The notes under the pieces are model-generated. The model searched no databases and was not told the DNA's origin. It worked only from the letters and a program-made list of their open reading frames with translations. A stretch of 26,892 nucleotides of DNA from UBA11164 sp002420085 (GTDB taxonomy: Bacteria > Pseudomonadota > Gammaproteobacteria > Xanthomonadales > Xanthomonadaceae), in the NCBI GenBank assembly GCA_031976395.1, contig DALYLJ010000025.1:1-26892 (forward strand). The letters run 5' to 3'. A program made the translations under genes and the position numbers. Below, in pieces: positions 5,398 to 13,495 of the stretch (positions within the stretch are counted from its first letter, which is position 1; every line of letters starts with the position of its first letter).

Positions 5398-7668
5398 TCA
5401 GGCCGCGACGGTCTGGAGCCGACCGAGCACCTTGTGCATCGCGCGCTCGAAGGCCGGGTTGTTGACCCGCAGATTGAGCCGGCCTTCGCGCATCAGCACG
5501 GCCAACTCCTGCACCGAGGCCACGCACACCCGCATGCCGCGCTTGTTGACGAACATCAGGCGCGAACTGATCGGGCTGACCCAGGCGAGCTTCACGGCCT
5601 GCAACTGGCCTTGCTCGTCGGTCAGTTCGACCCAGGTGCCGATGGTCAGGGCACGCACCTTCTCGACATCATCCGGCGCGTAGTCGAGCGCGTCGCGATC
5701 GGAGACCAGACGCAGTTCTGGCACGCCGGACTCCGGCTCGGCCGGTGCCACCAGCGGTGGCGGCAACGATGCCGACAACGATTCGGCGGCCTGTTCGGAC
5801 GGCGCTTCGCCACGTCCAATCTGACGCAGTTCCTCGGAGATCGCACGGACGATGACCGCAGCCGACTCGCCGGTGACGCCGGAACTGGCGAGGATGCGCT
5901 CAAGGCCCGGACGCAGCGCGGGCAGGCTGCTGAGCAGACCGGCCATGCCGTAGTGCGCCTCGTCGAGGCAGGCAATCAGCGCTTCCCCGGTCGCCAGACC
6001 CTTCTGATAGTCGTCGCTGCCCTCGCCGTGGCGCAGCGACACGACCATCAGGTGATGACTCCAGTAGCTGCGCAGCAGCAGTTCCAGCGAGGGCGGCATG
6101 CTGCGCCCGGCGATCCGCGATTCGATCTCGGCATGGACCTGATCACGCGCCTGCTCCAGCCGCTCGCGGCCACGCTGGGCTTCGGCAGCACGACGCTCGG
6201 ACAGTTCGATCCGCTTGCGGTACTGGTCGAGATAGGCCGACATTTCTTCGAGCAGCGACTCGAAGATGGCGATGTTCTCGTTGAACTCGGCGTTCAGCCG
6301 CTCGATCACGTCCTCGACCTTGGCCAGGAGATCGCGTTCGGCCGAGGTTTCGCCGGGATTCTGTTCGCAGGCTTCCGCCAGCACATTGAGCAGACGCCGC
6401 GCCGGATGGGTCTTGCGCAGGAACATCTTGCGATCCATCAGGGCGACCTTGACGAACGGCACGACCAGCCGACCGACCAGATCCCGGCCCCGGCCCTGGA
6501 TTTCCCGCTCGTCGAGCAAGACCTCGAACAGCATGCCGACCAGGTCGATCGCATCCTCATCGACCGGATCGATGCCGGCCGAAGACGGATCGACGCCGAG
6601 CTTGGCGGCATGGTCGAGCACTTCCCGCTTGACTCGATTGGAGAGCGGTTCGTTGCTGTTCTCGATCCCGAGATGCAGGCGCTGCGGGGTCTGGGATTGC
6701 AGCAGCGAGAGCACATCGAGCATCTGCTGCGGCTTGAGCGGACGCGCTCCGGCACGCTCGGACCAGGTCTGCTGCGGGCCAGCCGGGGCGTTGCGCCGGT
6801 AGTAGCCGAGCAGTTCATGCAGGGTGCCGAACAACTCGCGTGCCTGCGACTCATAATCCGGCTCGGACTCGCGTGCGCGCTGCTGCTCGGCCGAAGCCGG
6901 CTCGGGGGCACGCTTGCGGATCAGGCCCTGGCGCGGCCGCAGTTGCGGCAGGGTCGGCAATACGCCGGCCTGAATCAGCCAGTGGTTGAGCAGGTGGTAG
7001 GCATCTTCGAGCGCTGCCGACAGTTCGCGCTCGCACAGCTTGAACAGGATCACCCGGACTTGCAGCGAGACATCGCACTCGCCGGTAGCGGAATTGATCG
7101 CCGCCGCGATGTGCCCAGGACCGATCGGGTTGGTGGCACTGCTCAGTTCCAGTCCGCCGGCGAGCCAGCCGATGCGTTGATCCAACTGGCCCAGGAGTTG
7201 ACCGAACCCGTTCTCAAGGCTCTGGCTCAGTTGCTTGGCGGCAAGCTGGACTTCCAGGTCTTCCTCGGAAACCAGACTGAGGCTGCTGATCTCCGATTTG
7301 ACCTTTCCGAAGATGTTGACAGGAGCGTTGCTCTTGCCGCTGCGGGAGAAATCGGCGATCCGCGCCTTGCCTTCCATCAGGGACTGGAAGCCCGCCCCGA
7401 TCTCGGCCTGGAAGCGCTTTTCGATCTGTACCCGGCGCAGACGCAGTTCGCGCATCGCCTGGATGTAATGACTGGTGTCCTGGCGCGGACCGGACGATTG
7501 CATGATGTCGAACAAGGCATCATCGACCCGTCCGAGAACACTGGCCAAGGCGCCGCTGAGCTGGGTCATCGCCTGGCTGGATAGTTTCTCCAGCAGCATC
7601 GGCTGCACGGACGGGCCTCGGCGTCCGGCGCCGGAGTCCTGATGAATGGGATGTACGTTGTCGAACAT
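5398..7668 (-). CDS. DUF1631 family protein
   Basis: A 756-residue, mostly helical, charged protein matching the DUF1631 family, which is found mainly in beta- and gammaproteobacteria and has no settled function. No signal peptide or membrane helix is visible, so it is probably cytoplasmic. A coiled-coil-like region (about 480-540) is rich in Glu, Arg and Ala. The last 100 residues or so (from about 655) are beta-rich, with GTWVELTDE, a W-x-S-x-x-S-x-x-L-F-V-N pattern and GMRVCVAS, which recalls PilZ-type domains; the RxxxR motif of c-di-GMP-binding PilZ is not obvious. The ATG at 7668 (MFDNVHPIHQ) is chosen because residues further upstream lose coding character and the resulting length fits. 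The ribosome binding site is weak. Confidence 0.85.
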   Translation of the reverse strand: MFDNVHPIHQDSGAGRRGPSVQPMLLEKLSSQAMTQLSGALASVLGRVDDALFDIMQSSGPRQDTSHYIQAMRELRLRRVQIEKRFQAEIGAGFQSLMEGKARIADFSRSGKSNAPVNIFGKVKSEISSLSLVSEEDLEVQLAAKQLSQSLENGFGQLLGQLDQRIGWLAGGLELSSATNPIGPGHIAAAINSATGECDVSLQVRVILFKLCERELSAALEDAYHLLNHWLIQAGVLPTLPQLRPRQGLIRKRAPEPASAEQQRARESEPDYESQARELFGTLHELLGYYRRNAPAGPQQTWSERAGARPLKPQQMLDVLSLLQSQTPQRLHLGIENSNEPLSNRVKREVLDHAAKLGVDPSSAGIDPVDEDAIDLVGMLFEVLLDEREIQGRGRDLVGRLVVPFVKVALMDRKMFLRKTHPARRLLNVLAEACEQNPGETSAERDLLAKVEDVIERLNAEFNENIAIFESLLEEMSAYLDQYRKRIELSERRAAEAQRGRERLEQARDQVHAEIESRIAGRSMPPSLELLLRSYWSHHLMVVSLRHGEGSDDYQKGLATGEALIACLDEAHYGMAGLLSSLPALRPGLERILASSGVTGESAAVIVRAISEELRQIGRGEAPSEQAAESLSASLPPPLVAPAEPESGVPELRLVSDRDALDYAPDDVEKVRALTIGTWVELTDEQGQLQAVKLAWVSPISSRLMFVNKRGMRVCVASVQELAVLMREGRLNLRVNNPAFERAMHKVLGRLQTVAA

Positions 7669-8181
7669 GGCAGCAGTCCCTGGGGGGGCGTCGAGACGGC
7701 GGATCCTGAACGTCCGAGCGAATGGCACCGTCCCGCACCGTTCGCTCGCAACCGGGCACAGGCCCGGCCTTGTCTTTATCAAAAACAACAGGTTGGACTC
7801 TCATTCCAACCCACCAACATCCTTGCCGGCCGGCCCCGTCGGCACTTCCTGAACCGGTGGCGGGGCGGAATACACCTACGATCCGGGACCAATACTGACA
7901 TTTTACGTCACCCGATGTTGTGAATCCCCTCCCAAAACAGGGAATCTCCCCGTGAACCGGTCGGTGATGGCACCCGGCCGGCTGTACTGAAGCGCTGGAC
8001 CCGAACCGGGGACGCCGATCCCGGCGATCGCACCAAGCCGGCCTGCACCCCGTCTCCATCCGATCTTGACCCGATCACGGCCGGTCTGATTGCCGCTCGG
8101 ATTGCCGCTCGATCGAACCCGTCCGACCGGGTTGCCGGCTACACTGCCGGACATATCCATGCTGCCACCTCCGCACCGATC
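7669..8181. other. Divergent intergenic region
   Basis: About 510 bases between the DUF1631 gene and the nitroreductase gene hold no supported gene. They include two small hairpins (CCGGGC/GCCCGG at 7752-7767 and GGTTGGA/TCCAACC at 7791-7811) flanking an AT-rich run TTATCAAAAACAACA. An AT-rich patch at 7891-7920 contains ATTTTACGTCA, and a TACACT hexamer sits at 8140-8145. Promoters for both divergent genes are expected here. Confidence 0.5.
8140..8145 (+). promoter_or_regulatory. Candidate -10 element of the nitroreductase gene
   Basis: TACACT is preceded by GCCGGC, a context similar to the GCCGGTACAAT elements at 9693 and 23761. It would start transcription near 8152 and give a leader of about 30 nt. 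No -35 match is visible. Confidence 0.4.
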
Positions 8182-8748
8182 ATGCTCGAACTCCTGCTGC
8201 AACGCCGCTCGACCCCTGCCCGCCTGCTCGGTCCACCCGGCCCGGACGACGCGCAACTGCACGCCCTGCTCGACGCCGCCGTGCGCGTCCCCGACCACGG
8301 CCGTCTGCGGCCCTGGCGCTTCCTGCGCATCCACGGCGACGCCCGAACGGCGCTGGGCGATGTGCTGGCCCGGCGACGCAGGGAAATCGAGCCGGAAGCG
8401 CCCGACTCGGCGGTCGAGAAGGATCGCCAGCGTTTTGCCTTCGCACCCACCATCATCGCGGTGATCGCCTGCCCGGTGGTCGGACACAAGGTGCCCGAGT
8501 CGGAGCAACTGGCATCCGGCGCTGCGGTCTGCTTCGCGCTGCTGCAAGCGGCACACGGCCTCGGCTTCGGTGGCCAATGGCTGACCGGCTGGCCCGCCTA
8601 CGACCCGGTCATCGGCCGGCAACTCGGTCTGGCCGGGCATGAGCGCATTCTCGGCTTCATCCATATCGGTCACAGCGACCGACCGGGACCGGAAAGCGAG
8701 CGCCCGGACCCGGCGCATCTGCTCAGCGACTGGCAGCCGACGCCATGA
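8182..8748 (+). CDS. Nitroreductase family protein (YdjA-like)
   Basis: A 188-residue single-domain flavoprotein of the nitroreductase superfamily, closest in pattern to the YdjA subgroup. It has an early RRSTPARL segment, VPDHGRLRPWRFLRI at 36-50 (FMN contact region), a central hydrophobic AAVCFALLQAAHGLGFGGQWLTG segment, and a short C-terminal GFIHIGH strand. These enzymes use FMN and NAD(P)H to reduce nitro compounds or quinone-like substrates; the physiological substrate cannot be inferred. The ATG at 8182 starts directly on the conserved N-terminal helix. The downstream exonuclease gene follows after 37 bp on the same strand. Confidence 0.88.
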   Translation: MLELLLQRRSTPARLLGPPGPDDAQLHALLDAAVRVPDHGRLRPWRFLRIHGDARTALGDVLARRRREIEPEAPDSAVEKDRQRFAFAPTIIAVIACPVVGHKVPESEQLASGAAVCFALLQAAHGLGFGGQWLTGWPAYDPVIGRQLGLAGHERILGFIHIGHSDRPGPESERPDPAHLLSDWQPTP

Positions 8749-8785
8749 GCCCGGCAGGCGCGCCGCGCAGCCCTACCCGACCGGC

Positions 8786-9676
8786 ATGACCACGCGCATC
8801 CACCTGGTCGATGCCAGCCTGTACGTGTTCCGGGCCTGGCATTCGATGCCGGACGAATTCAATGATCACCAGGGTCATCCGGTCAATGCCGTCCACGGCT
8901 TCGCCCGGTTCGTCCTCGACCTGCTGGAACGCCAGCGCCCGCGCCATCTGGCGCTGGCCTTCGATCAGGCGCTGGAGTCGAGCTTCCGAAACGATCTGTA
9001 TCCGGCCTACAAGGCCAATCGCGAGCCCGCGCCGGAATCGCTCAAGCGCCAGTTCGGCTACTGCATGGAACTGTGCCGCGCGCTCGGGCTGCCGGTGCTG
9101 GTCGATGACCGCTACGAAGCCGACGACCTGATCGGCAGCGCGCTCGAACAGGCCCGTGGCCATGGCCTGTGCGGCCTGCTGATCTCGGCCGACAAGGATC
9201 TCTCACAACTGCTGGCGGCCGGCGACGAGCAATGGGATTACGCCCGCAACCAGCGCTGGGACCGCGATGGGGTTCCCGCCCGACTCGGGGTACGGGCCGA
9301 CCAGGTGGCCGATTTCCTGGGTCTGGCCGGTGACAGCATCGACAATATCCCCGGCGTACCCGGCGTCGGTGCGAAGACCGCAGCCGCCCTGCTGGCCCAT
9401 TTCAACAGCCTCGACGAACTGCTCGAACGGCTGCCGGAAGTGCCATTCCTGCGCTTGCGCGGGGCGGCGCGCAGCGCCGAACGGATTGCCAGTCATCGTG
9501 ACCAGGCGCTGCTGTGCCGACGTCTGGCAACCATCGTCCGCGATGCGCCGTTGCCGGCGCAGTTCGGCACCGGCGAACGTGGCGCGACCGATGACCACCA
9601 TCTGACCGACCTGCTCGATCGTCTGCGCTTCGGTCCGCTGACGCGACGTCGGATCGCCAACCTGCCACCGCCCTGA
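8786..9676 (+). CDS. 5'-3' exonuclease / flap endonuclease-like protein (ExoIX/Xni-type)
   Basis: A 296-residue protein equivalent to the N-terminal 5' nuclease domain of DNA polymerase I as a stand-alone protein. Metal-binding acidic residues fall in the expected motifs: D9 in LVDASLYVFR, D60 in ALAFD, E111/D113/D114 in EADDLIG, D136/D138 in ISADKDL, and D183/D186 in GDSIDNIPG. A helix-hairpin-helix follows at 188-203 (IPGVPGVGAKTAAALL). Unlike E. coli Xni, which lacks some of these acidic residues, all motifs seem intact, so full activity on 5' flaps or ends is plausible. The ATG at 8786 gives the canonical start (IHLVDAS); the upstream in-frame extension is the overlap with the nitroreductase gene. 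Confidence 0.92.
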   Translation: MTTRIHLVDASLYVFRAWHSMPDEFNDHQGHPVNAVHGFARFVLDLLERQRPRHLALAFDQALESSFRNDLYPAYKANREPAPESLKRQFGYCMELCRALGLPVLVDDRYEADDLIGSALEQARGHGLCGLLISADKDLSQLLAAGDEQWDYARNQRWDRDGVPARLGVRADQVADFLGLAGDSIDNIPGVPGVGAKTAAALLAHFNSLDELLERLPEVPFLRLRGAARSAERIASHRDQALLCRRLATIVRDAPLPAQFGTGERGATDDHHLTDLLDRLRFGPLTRRRIANLPPP

Positions 9677-9697
9677 CGCCGACACCGGTGCTGCCGG

Positions 9698-9703
9698 TAC
9701 AAT
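9698..9703 (+). promoter_or_regulatory. -10 element of the Nudix gene, probably leaderless
   Basis: TACAAT ends 7 nt before the ATG at 9711, so transcription would start at or next to the initiation codon. The surrounding GCCGGTACAAT is identical to the element before aguB. A CTGACG at 9673-9678 is the best -35 candidate but its spacing (19 bp) is long. Confidence 0.55.
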
Positions 9704-9710
9704 TCCGCCC

Positions 9711-10256
9711 ATGAGCGACAGTGAAACCGAATGCCTGTACGAAGGCACCTACCTGCGTCTGGTCCGACGCGGCCACTGGGAATACGCCGAGCGGGTCAAT
9801 GCCTCGGGGGCGGTCATCGTGGTGGCAGTCACCCCGGACGACAAGGTGCTGTTCGTCGAACAGTACCGAATCCCGCTTGCGGCCAATTCGATCGAGATGC
9901 CGGCGGGCCTGATCGGCGACACCGATGCCAACGACAGCATCGAGGCGGCAGCCCGACGCGAATTGCTGGAGGAAACCGGCTGGCACGCCGAACGGATCGA
10001 TGTCCTGATGTGTGGCCCGACCTCATCCGGCCTGAGCAACGAGATGGTCGCCTTCGCCCGCGCTCGGCACCTGCGCCGCATCCACGCCGGAGGCGGTGAC
10101 GAAACGGAATCGATCGTGGTTCATGAGATCCCACGCACGCATGCGGCCGCCTGGCTGGCCGAGCGGATGCGCCAGGGCTATGCCATGGATGCCAAGCTCT
10201 GGGCCGGCCTGTGGCTGATCGATCATGAGCCCGACGGCAGCCCGGTCACCCCCTGA
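9711..10256 (+). CDS. Nudix hydrolase, ADP-ribose pyrophosphatase-like
   Basis: A 181-residue Nudix protein. The box spans 69-91 and ends in RELLEETGW, with the metal-binding glutamates E84, E87 and E88 present; the first conserved glutamate of the box is aspartate (D75). The preceding strand with EQYR (50-53) and the SIEMPAG segment (60-66) are typical of ADP-sugar pyrophosphatases such as NudF, which hydrolyse ADP-ribose to AMP and ribose 5-phosphate. Exact substrate is uncertain. There is no Shine-Dalgarno before the ATG, in keeping with a leaderless message. The gene lies 34 bp after the exonuclease and 39 bp before xseB. Confidence 0.88.
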   Translation: MSDSETECLYEGTYLRLVRRGHWEYAERVNASGAVIVVAVTPDDKVLFVEQYRIPLAANSIEMPAGLIGDTDANDSIEAAARRELLEETGWHAERIDVLMCGPTSSGLSNEMVAFARARHLRRIHAGGGDETESIVVHEIPRTHAAAWLAERMRQGYAMDAKLWAGLWLIDHEPDGSPVTP

Positions 10257-10295
10257 ATCTCCTGCCCACGACCCGTCCACGAAGGAACCGCAGAC

Positions 10296-10556
10296 ATGAG
10301 CCCAGCCCCGTCGCCCGAGCCGGATGACAACCCGATCGCCGGATTCGAGAAGTCGCTCGACGAATTGGAAAGTCTGGTCCGAAAGATGGAGGCTGGCGAT
10401 CTCAGTCTCGACGAGACCCTGTCCAGCTACGAACGCGGCATCGGTCTGTACCGGCGCTGCCGACAGGCACTCGAACAGGCCGAACTGCGGGTCAAACTGC
10501 TGTCCGACGCGGCCGATCCGGACACCGCCGAAGATTTTCCGCTCGATGAACGCTGA
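10296..10556 (+). CDS. xseB: Exodeoxyribonuclease VII small subunit
   Basis: An 86-residue acidic protein with the family signature FEKSLDELESLVRKME (17-32), then GDLSLDETLSSYERG and a second helix QALEQAELRV. It is the small subunit that binds XseA in exonuclease VII, which degrades single-stranded DNA from both ends in the cytoplasm. A purine-rich GAAGGAA lies upstream of the ATG. It overlaps the start of ispA by 11 bp, so the two are likely cotranscribed and translationally linked, as in the common xseB-ispA arrangement. XseA is not in this window. Confidence 0.96.
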   Translation: MSPAPSPEPDDNPIAGFEKSLDELESLVRKMEAGDLSLDETLSSYERGIGLYRRCRQALEQAELRVKLLSDAADPDTAEDFPLDER

Positions 10557-11439
10557 AACCCAGAACACCCGCGAACGGCTCGACCACTGGCGCAACCGGG
10601 TGGACGCCGCCCTGCTGGCCAGCCTGCCCGACCCGAGCCAGGAACCGACCCGCCTGCATCGAGCCATGCACCATGCCCTGCTGGCGGGCGGCAAGCGCCT
10701 GCGACCGCTGCTGGTCTACGCGGCGGGCCACACCTGTGGTGCCACCGAGGACGTTCTCGATGCTCCGGCCGTGGCGATCGAACTGGTACACACCTATTCG
10801 CTGGTGCATGACGATCTGCCGGCGATGGATGACGACGACCTGCGACGCGGCCAGCCAACCGTACACGTCGCCTTCGACGAAGCCACCGCGATCCTGACCG
10901 GCGACGCCCTGCTCACCCTTGCCTTTGCCGTGCTGGCCGGCGGCCCCGGCTCGGCCGAAACGCGACTGGCCTGGGTCGATGCCCTGGCCGAGTCGGCCGG
11001 CGTCGTCGGCATGTGCGGCGGCCAGGCGCTGGACATCGCCGCCACCGGCAGCCAGCAGCCGCTGGAGGCTCTGAATCGCATGCATGCGCTCAAGACCGGC
11101 GCCCTGATCCGTGCCGCCGTGCGCATGGGTGCCATCGCCGGCGGTGCCGACAGCCACCGGCTGGCGCGCCTGGACGACTTCGCCGATGCCCTCGGCCTGG
11201 CCTTCCAGATCCGCGACGACATCCTCGATGTCGAAGCCAGTTCCGAGCAACTCGGCAAGACCGCCGGCAAGGATGCTGCCCAGAACAAATCGACCTATCC
11301 GGCCCTGCTCGGCCTGGACCAATCCCGGCACTGGCTGGACCGTCTGGCCGAACGCATGAGCCAGGCACTGACGCCATTCGGTCCCGACGCCGATCCGCTG
11401 CGCGCGCTCGCCCGGCTGGCGATCGAACGCGGCCACTGA
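10546..11439 (+). CDS. ispA: Farnesyl diphosphate synthase
   Basis: A 297-residue short-chain polyprenyl synthase. It has GGKRLRP at 48-54, the first Asp-rich motif DDLPAMDDDD at 89-98 followed by RRGQPT, KTG at 183-185 and the second Asp-rich motif DDILD at 224-228. The residues before the first Asp motif (ELVHTYSLVHDD) match E. coli IspA closely, so the C15 product is likely. It condenses isopentenyl and dimethylallyl/geranyl diphosphate to farnesyl diphosphate, precursor of quinones and undecaprenyl carriers. The ATG at 10546 lies within the end of xseB. dxs, which follows ispA in E. coli, is absent; a convergent gene follows instead. Confidence 0.96.
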   Translation: MNAETQNTRERLDHWRNRVDAALLASLPDPSQEPTRLHRAMHHALLAGGKRLRPLLVYAAGHTCGATEDVLDAPAVAIELVHTYSLVHDDLPAMDDDDLRRGQPTVHVAFDEATAILTGDALLTLAFAVLAGGPGSAETRLAWVDALAESAGVVGMCGGQALDIAATGSQQPLEALNRMHALKTGALIRAAVRMGAIAGGADSHRLARLDDFADALGLAFQIRDDILDVEASSEQLGKTAGKDAAQNKSTYPALLGLDQSRHWLDRLAERMSQALTPFGPDADPLRALARLAIERGH

Positions 11440-11470
11440 GTCCTCGGCCTTCGACTACGTCCGTTCCGCA

Positions 11471-11502
11471 CCCCGGCGCCGGCCACGGAGCCGGCGCCGG
11501 GG
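11471..11502. terminator. Strong GC hairpin between convergent genes
   Basis: CCCCGGCGCCGGC (11471-11483) pairs perfectly with GCCGGCGCCGGGG (11490-11502) around a 6-nt loop. The 13-bp all-GC stem lies between the ends of ispA and the DUF4870 gene and could end transcription in both directions. There is no T-tract on either side. Confidence 0.7.
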
Positions 11503-11507
11503 ATCGG

Positions 11508-11918
11508 CTACTTCACCAGCCGCAGGCTGAATGGATAGCGGTAGGCGACGCCATCGTTGGCCTTGACCAGGGCGATGATGGTCAGCACCAGCCAGGCAAT
11601 GCCGATCGCGACGCCGAGCAGGATGGTCAGCGGCGACAGAATGAAGAACGACAGGACGGTCAGCACAGTCAACACGATGCCGACCAGGAAGACGGTGATG
11701 TTGAAGTTCAGCGCCTCCTTGCCCTGGTCATCGACGAACGGCATGGTGTCCTTCTTGACCAGCCAGACCACCAGCGGGCCGACGATGCAGCCGACCCCTC
11801 CGGTGAACAGGCCACTGAGCGTGGACAGATGCGCCAGCATGCCCCAGGTGCGCTCCTCCGGGCTGGGAGTGGCGTCCGGCGGTGGCGGCGCAGCAACGTA
11901 ATCATCGAGATTGGTCAT
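11508..11918 (-). CDS. DUF4870 domain membrane protein
   Basis: A 136-residue protein with a Pro-rich N-terminus (VAAPPPPDATPSPEERTW) and DUF4870-type features: WGMLAHLSTLSGLF, then VGPLVVWLVKKD, the conserved FVDDQGKEALNFN at 61-73, two further hydrophobic segments (about 75-95 and 97-118) and a C-terminal YPFSLRLVK. The family is a widespread small inner-membrane protein of unknown function. The ATG at 11918 is chosen over upstream starts because the extra residues would be basic and unrelated. It lies 127 bp downstream of pmbA on the same strand, so it may have its own promoter. Confidence 0.88.
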   Translation of the reverse strand: MTNLDDYVAAPPPPDATPSPEERTWGMLAHLSTLSGLFTGGVGCIVGPLVVWLVKKDTMPFVDDQGKEALNFNITVFLVGIVLTVLTVLSFFILSPLTILLGVAIGIAWLVLTIIALVKANDGVAYRYPFSLRLVK

Positions 11919-12045
11919 GACGGTTTCCCCGTTTCGGCGCGTCGCGAAACTGCGAAGCAGTTCCACTTTCAGGCCCAGACCGACCGGCGTCAAGGCCGGA
12001 AGTCATGGCGAGCACGGCATCGAGCGCTCGGCCCGACCATAGCGA

Positions 12046-13458
12046 TCAGCCCATCACCTGCCCCTGCCCGGCGACGGTCATCGCCGAGACCAGGATCGAA
12101 CCGGTGTGGATGTGCGAACGCGGGTCGATGTCGCGGCCGACGCCGATGATGTCGCGGAACATCTGGCGCAGCGTGCCGGCAACGGTGATCTCATCGACCG
12201 GATAGGCGATCTCACCGTTCTCGACCCAGAACCCCGAGGCGCCGCGTGAGTAATCGCCGGTGACCGGATTGACGCCCTGGCCCATCAACTCGGTGACCAG
12301 CAGTCCGGTGCCGACCGCGTGCAGCAGATCGTCGAATCCGGCCCCGGTGTCGGCGACCTCCAGATTGTGGGCGCCACCGGCATTGCCGGTGGTCTCAAGG
12401 CCCAGCCGGCGTGCCGAGTAGCTGCCGAGCAGATACCGACGCAGAACGCCGTTCTCGACCAGGGCGCTTTCCCGCGTCGCCACTCCCTCGGCATCGAAGG
12501 CGGTCGAGCGGAATCCGCGCCGGAGGTGTGGCCGCTCGATGATCGAGAATCGCTCCGGGAAAAGCTGGGTATCGACGGAATCGAGCAGGAAGCTGGCGCG
12601 ACGGTACAGGGCGCCCCCCGACACCGCCGCCAGCAGGTGCTTGATCAGGCTGCGTGCGGCCGGGGCCTCGAACAGGACCGGATAGGTGCCGGTCCGGACC
12701 GGTCGCGGGTTGAGACGACCGACCGCGCGGGCTGCGGCCCGCCGACCGATCGCCTCGGGCGCCTCGATGTCTTCCGGGGCAAGGGCATTGGAATACCAGT
12801 GGTCGTGCTGCATGCCGGTGCCGCTGCCGGCGATCAGGCCGCAACCGAGGCTGTGCTCGGTGCTGTGCTCGATGCCGACGAAGCCATGGCTGTTGGCGTA
12901 GATCGACAGACTCTGTCCGGTGGCCAGAGTGGCGCCGTCGGAGGTGCTGATCCGGGCATCGGCCTCGCGTCCGGCGGCCTCGGCCCGCAAGGCCAGTTCG
13001 ATGGCCTGTTCCGGACGGATGTCCCAGGGGTGCCACAGGTCGAAGTCGGGAAACTCGCGCGCCATCCGCTCGGCATCGGCCAGACCGGCGGCCGGATCGG
13101 ACTCGGTATAGCGGGCGATTTCGCAGGCGCGCTCGACCGTAGCCCGGACACTGGTCGGCAGCAGGTCGGCGGTGCTGGCGCTGCCCTTGCGCTGACCGAA
13201 GTAGACCGTGACACTCAACCCGCTGTCGCGGGTGTATTCGATGGTCTCGACTTCGCCATTGCGGACGCCGACCGAAAGCCCGCGATCACTGTTCAGCGAT
13301 ACCTCGGCCTGATCGGCCCCGGCGCCCAGGCAGCGGTCGAGCGCCTCGCGTGCCTGCTCGGTCATGGCCTGAACGCGCTCACGGGTGGCGCCATCCATCG
13401 TCACCGGTCCGGCAATCGACTTTGCCGCTGCGGCGGCGACTTGCGTATGCTCTGCCAC
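12046..13458 (-). CDS. pmbA: Metallopeptidase-like protein PmbA (TldE)
   Basis: A 470-residue PmbA/TldE protein, partner of TldD in a heterodimeric peptidase that degrades unfolded peptides and matures microcin B17 in E. coli. As expected for TldE it lacks the HExxxH zinc motif. Family signatures include GLSVGVRNGEVE near 66-77, the central RPVRTGTYPVLF, and GLLVTELMGQGVNPVTGDYSRGASGFWVENG close to the C-terminus. The start is GTG at 13458 with AAGGGA 6 nt upstream; a downstream ATG (20 residues in) is the alternative. It is divergent from darP across 37 bp, the same pairing as in E. coli. Confidence 0.94.
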   Translation of the reverse strand: MAEHTQVAAAAAKSIAGPVTMDGATRERVQAMTEQAREALDRCLGAGADQAEVSLNSDRGLSVGVRNGEVETIEYTRDSGLSVTVYFGQRKGSASTADLLPTSVRATVERACEIARYTESDPAAGLADAERMAREFPDFDLWHPWDIRPEQAIELALRAEAAGREADARISTSDGATLATGQSLSIYANSHGFVGIEHSTEHSLGCGLIAGSGTGMQHDHWYSNALAPEDIEAPEAIGRRAAARAVGRLNPRPVRTGTYPVLFEAPAARSLIKHLLAAVSGGALYRRASFLLDSVDTQLFPERFSIIERPHLRRGFRSTAFDAEGVATRESALVENGVLRRYLLGSYSARRLGLETTGNAGGAHNLEVADTGAGFDDLLHAVGTGLLVTELMGQGVNPVTGDYSRGASGFWVENGEIAYPVDEITVAGTLRQMFRDIIGVGRDIDPRSHIHTGSILVSAMTVAGQGQVMG

Positions 13459-13495
13459 TGTATTCCCTTTCGACCCACGGAGATGACGTTCAATT

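Noticed and set aside
5206..7584. 792-codon plus-strand frame opposite the DUF1631 gene
   Set aside because: Same pattern: antisense, biased composition and no family resemblance, while the minus strand encodes a coherent protein.
7752..7778. Terminator-like hairpin CCGGGC-ACAG-GCCCGG followed by CCTTGTCTTT on the plus strand
   Set aside because: No plus-strand gene lies upstream for it to terminate, and the stem is only 6 bp. It is more likely incidental in the divergent region.
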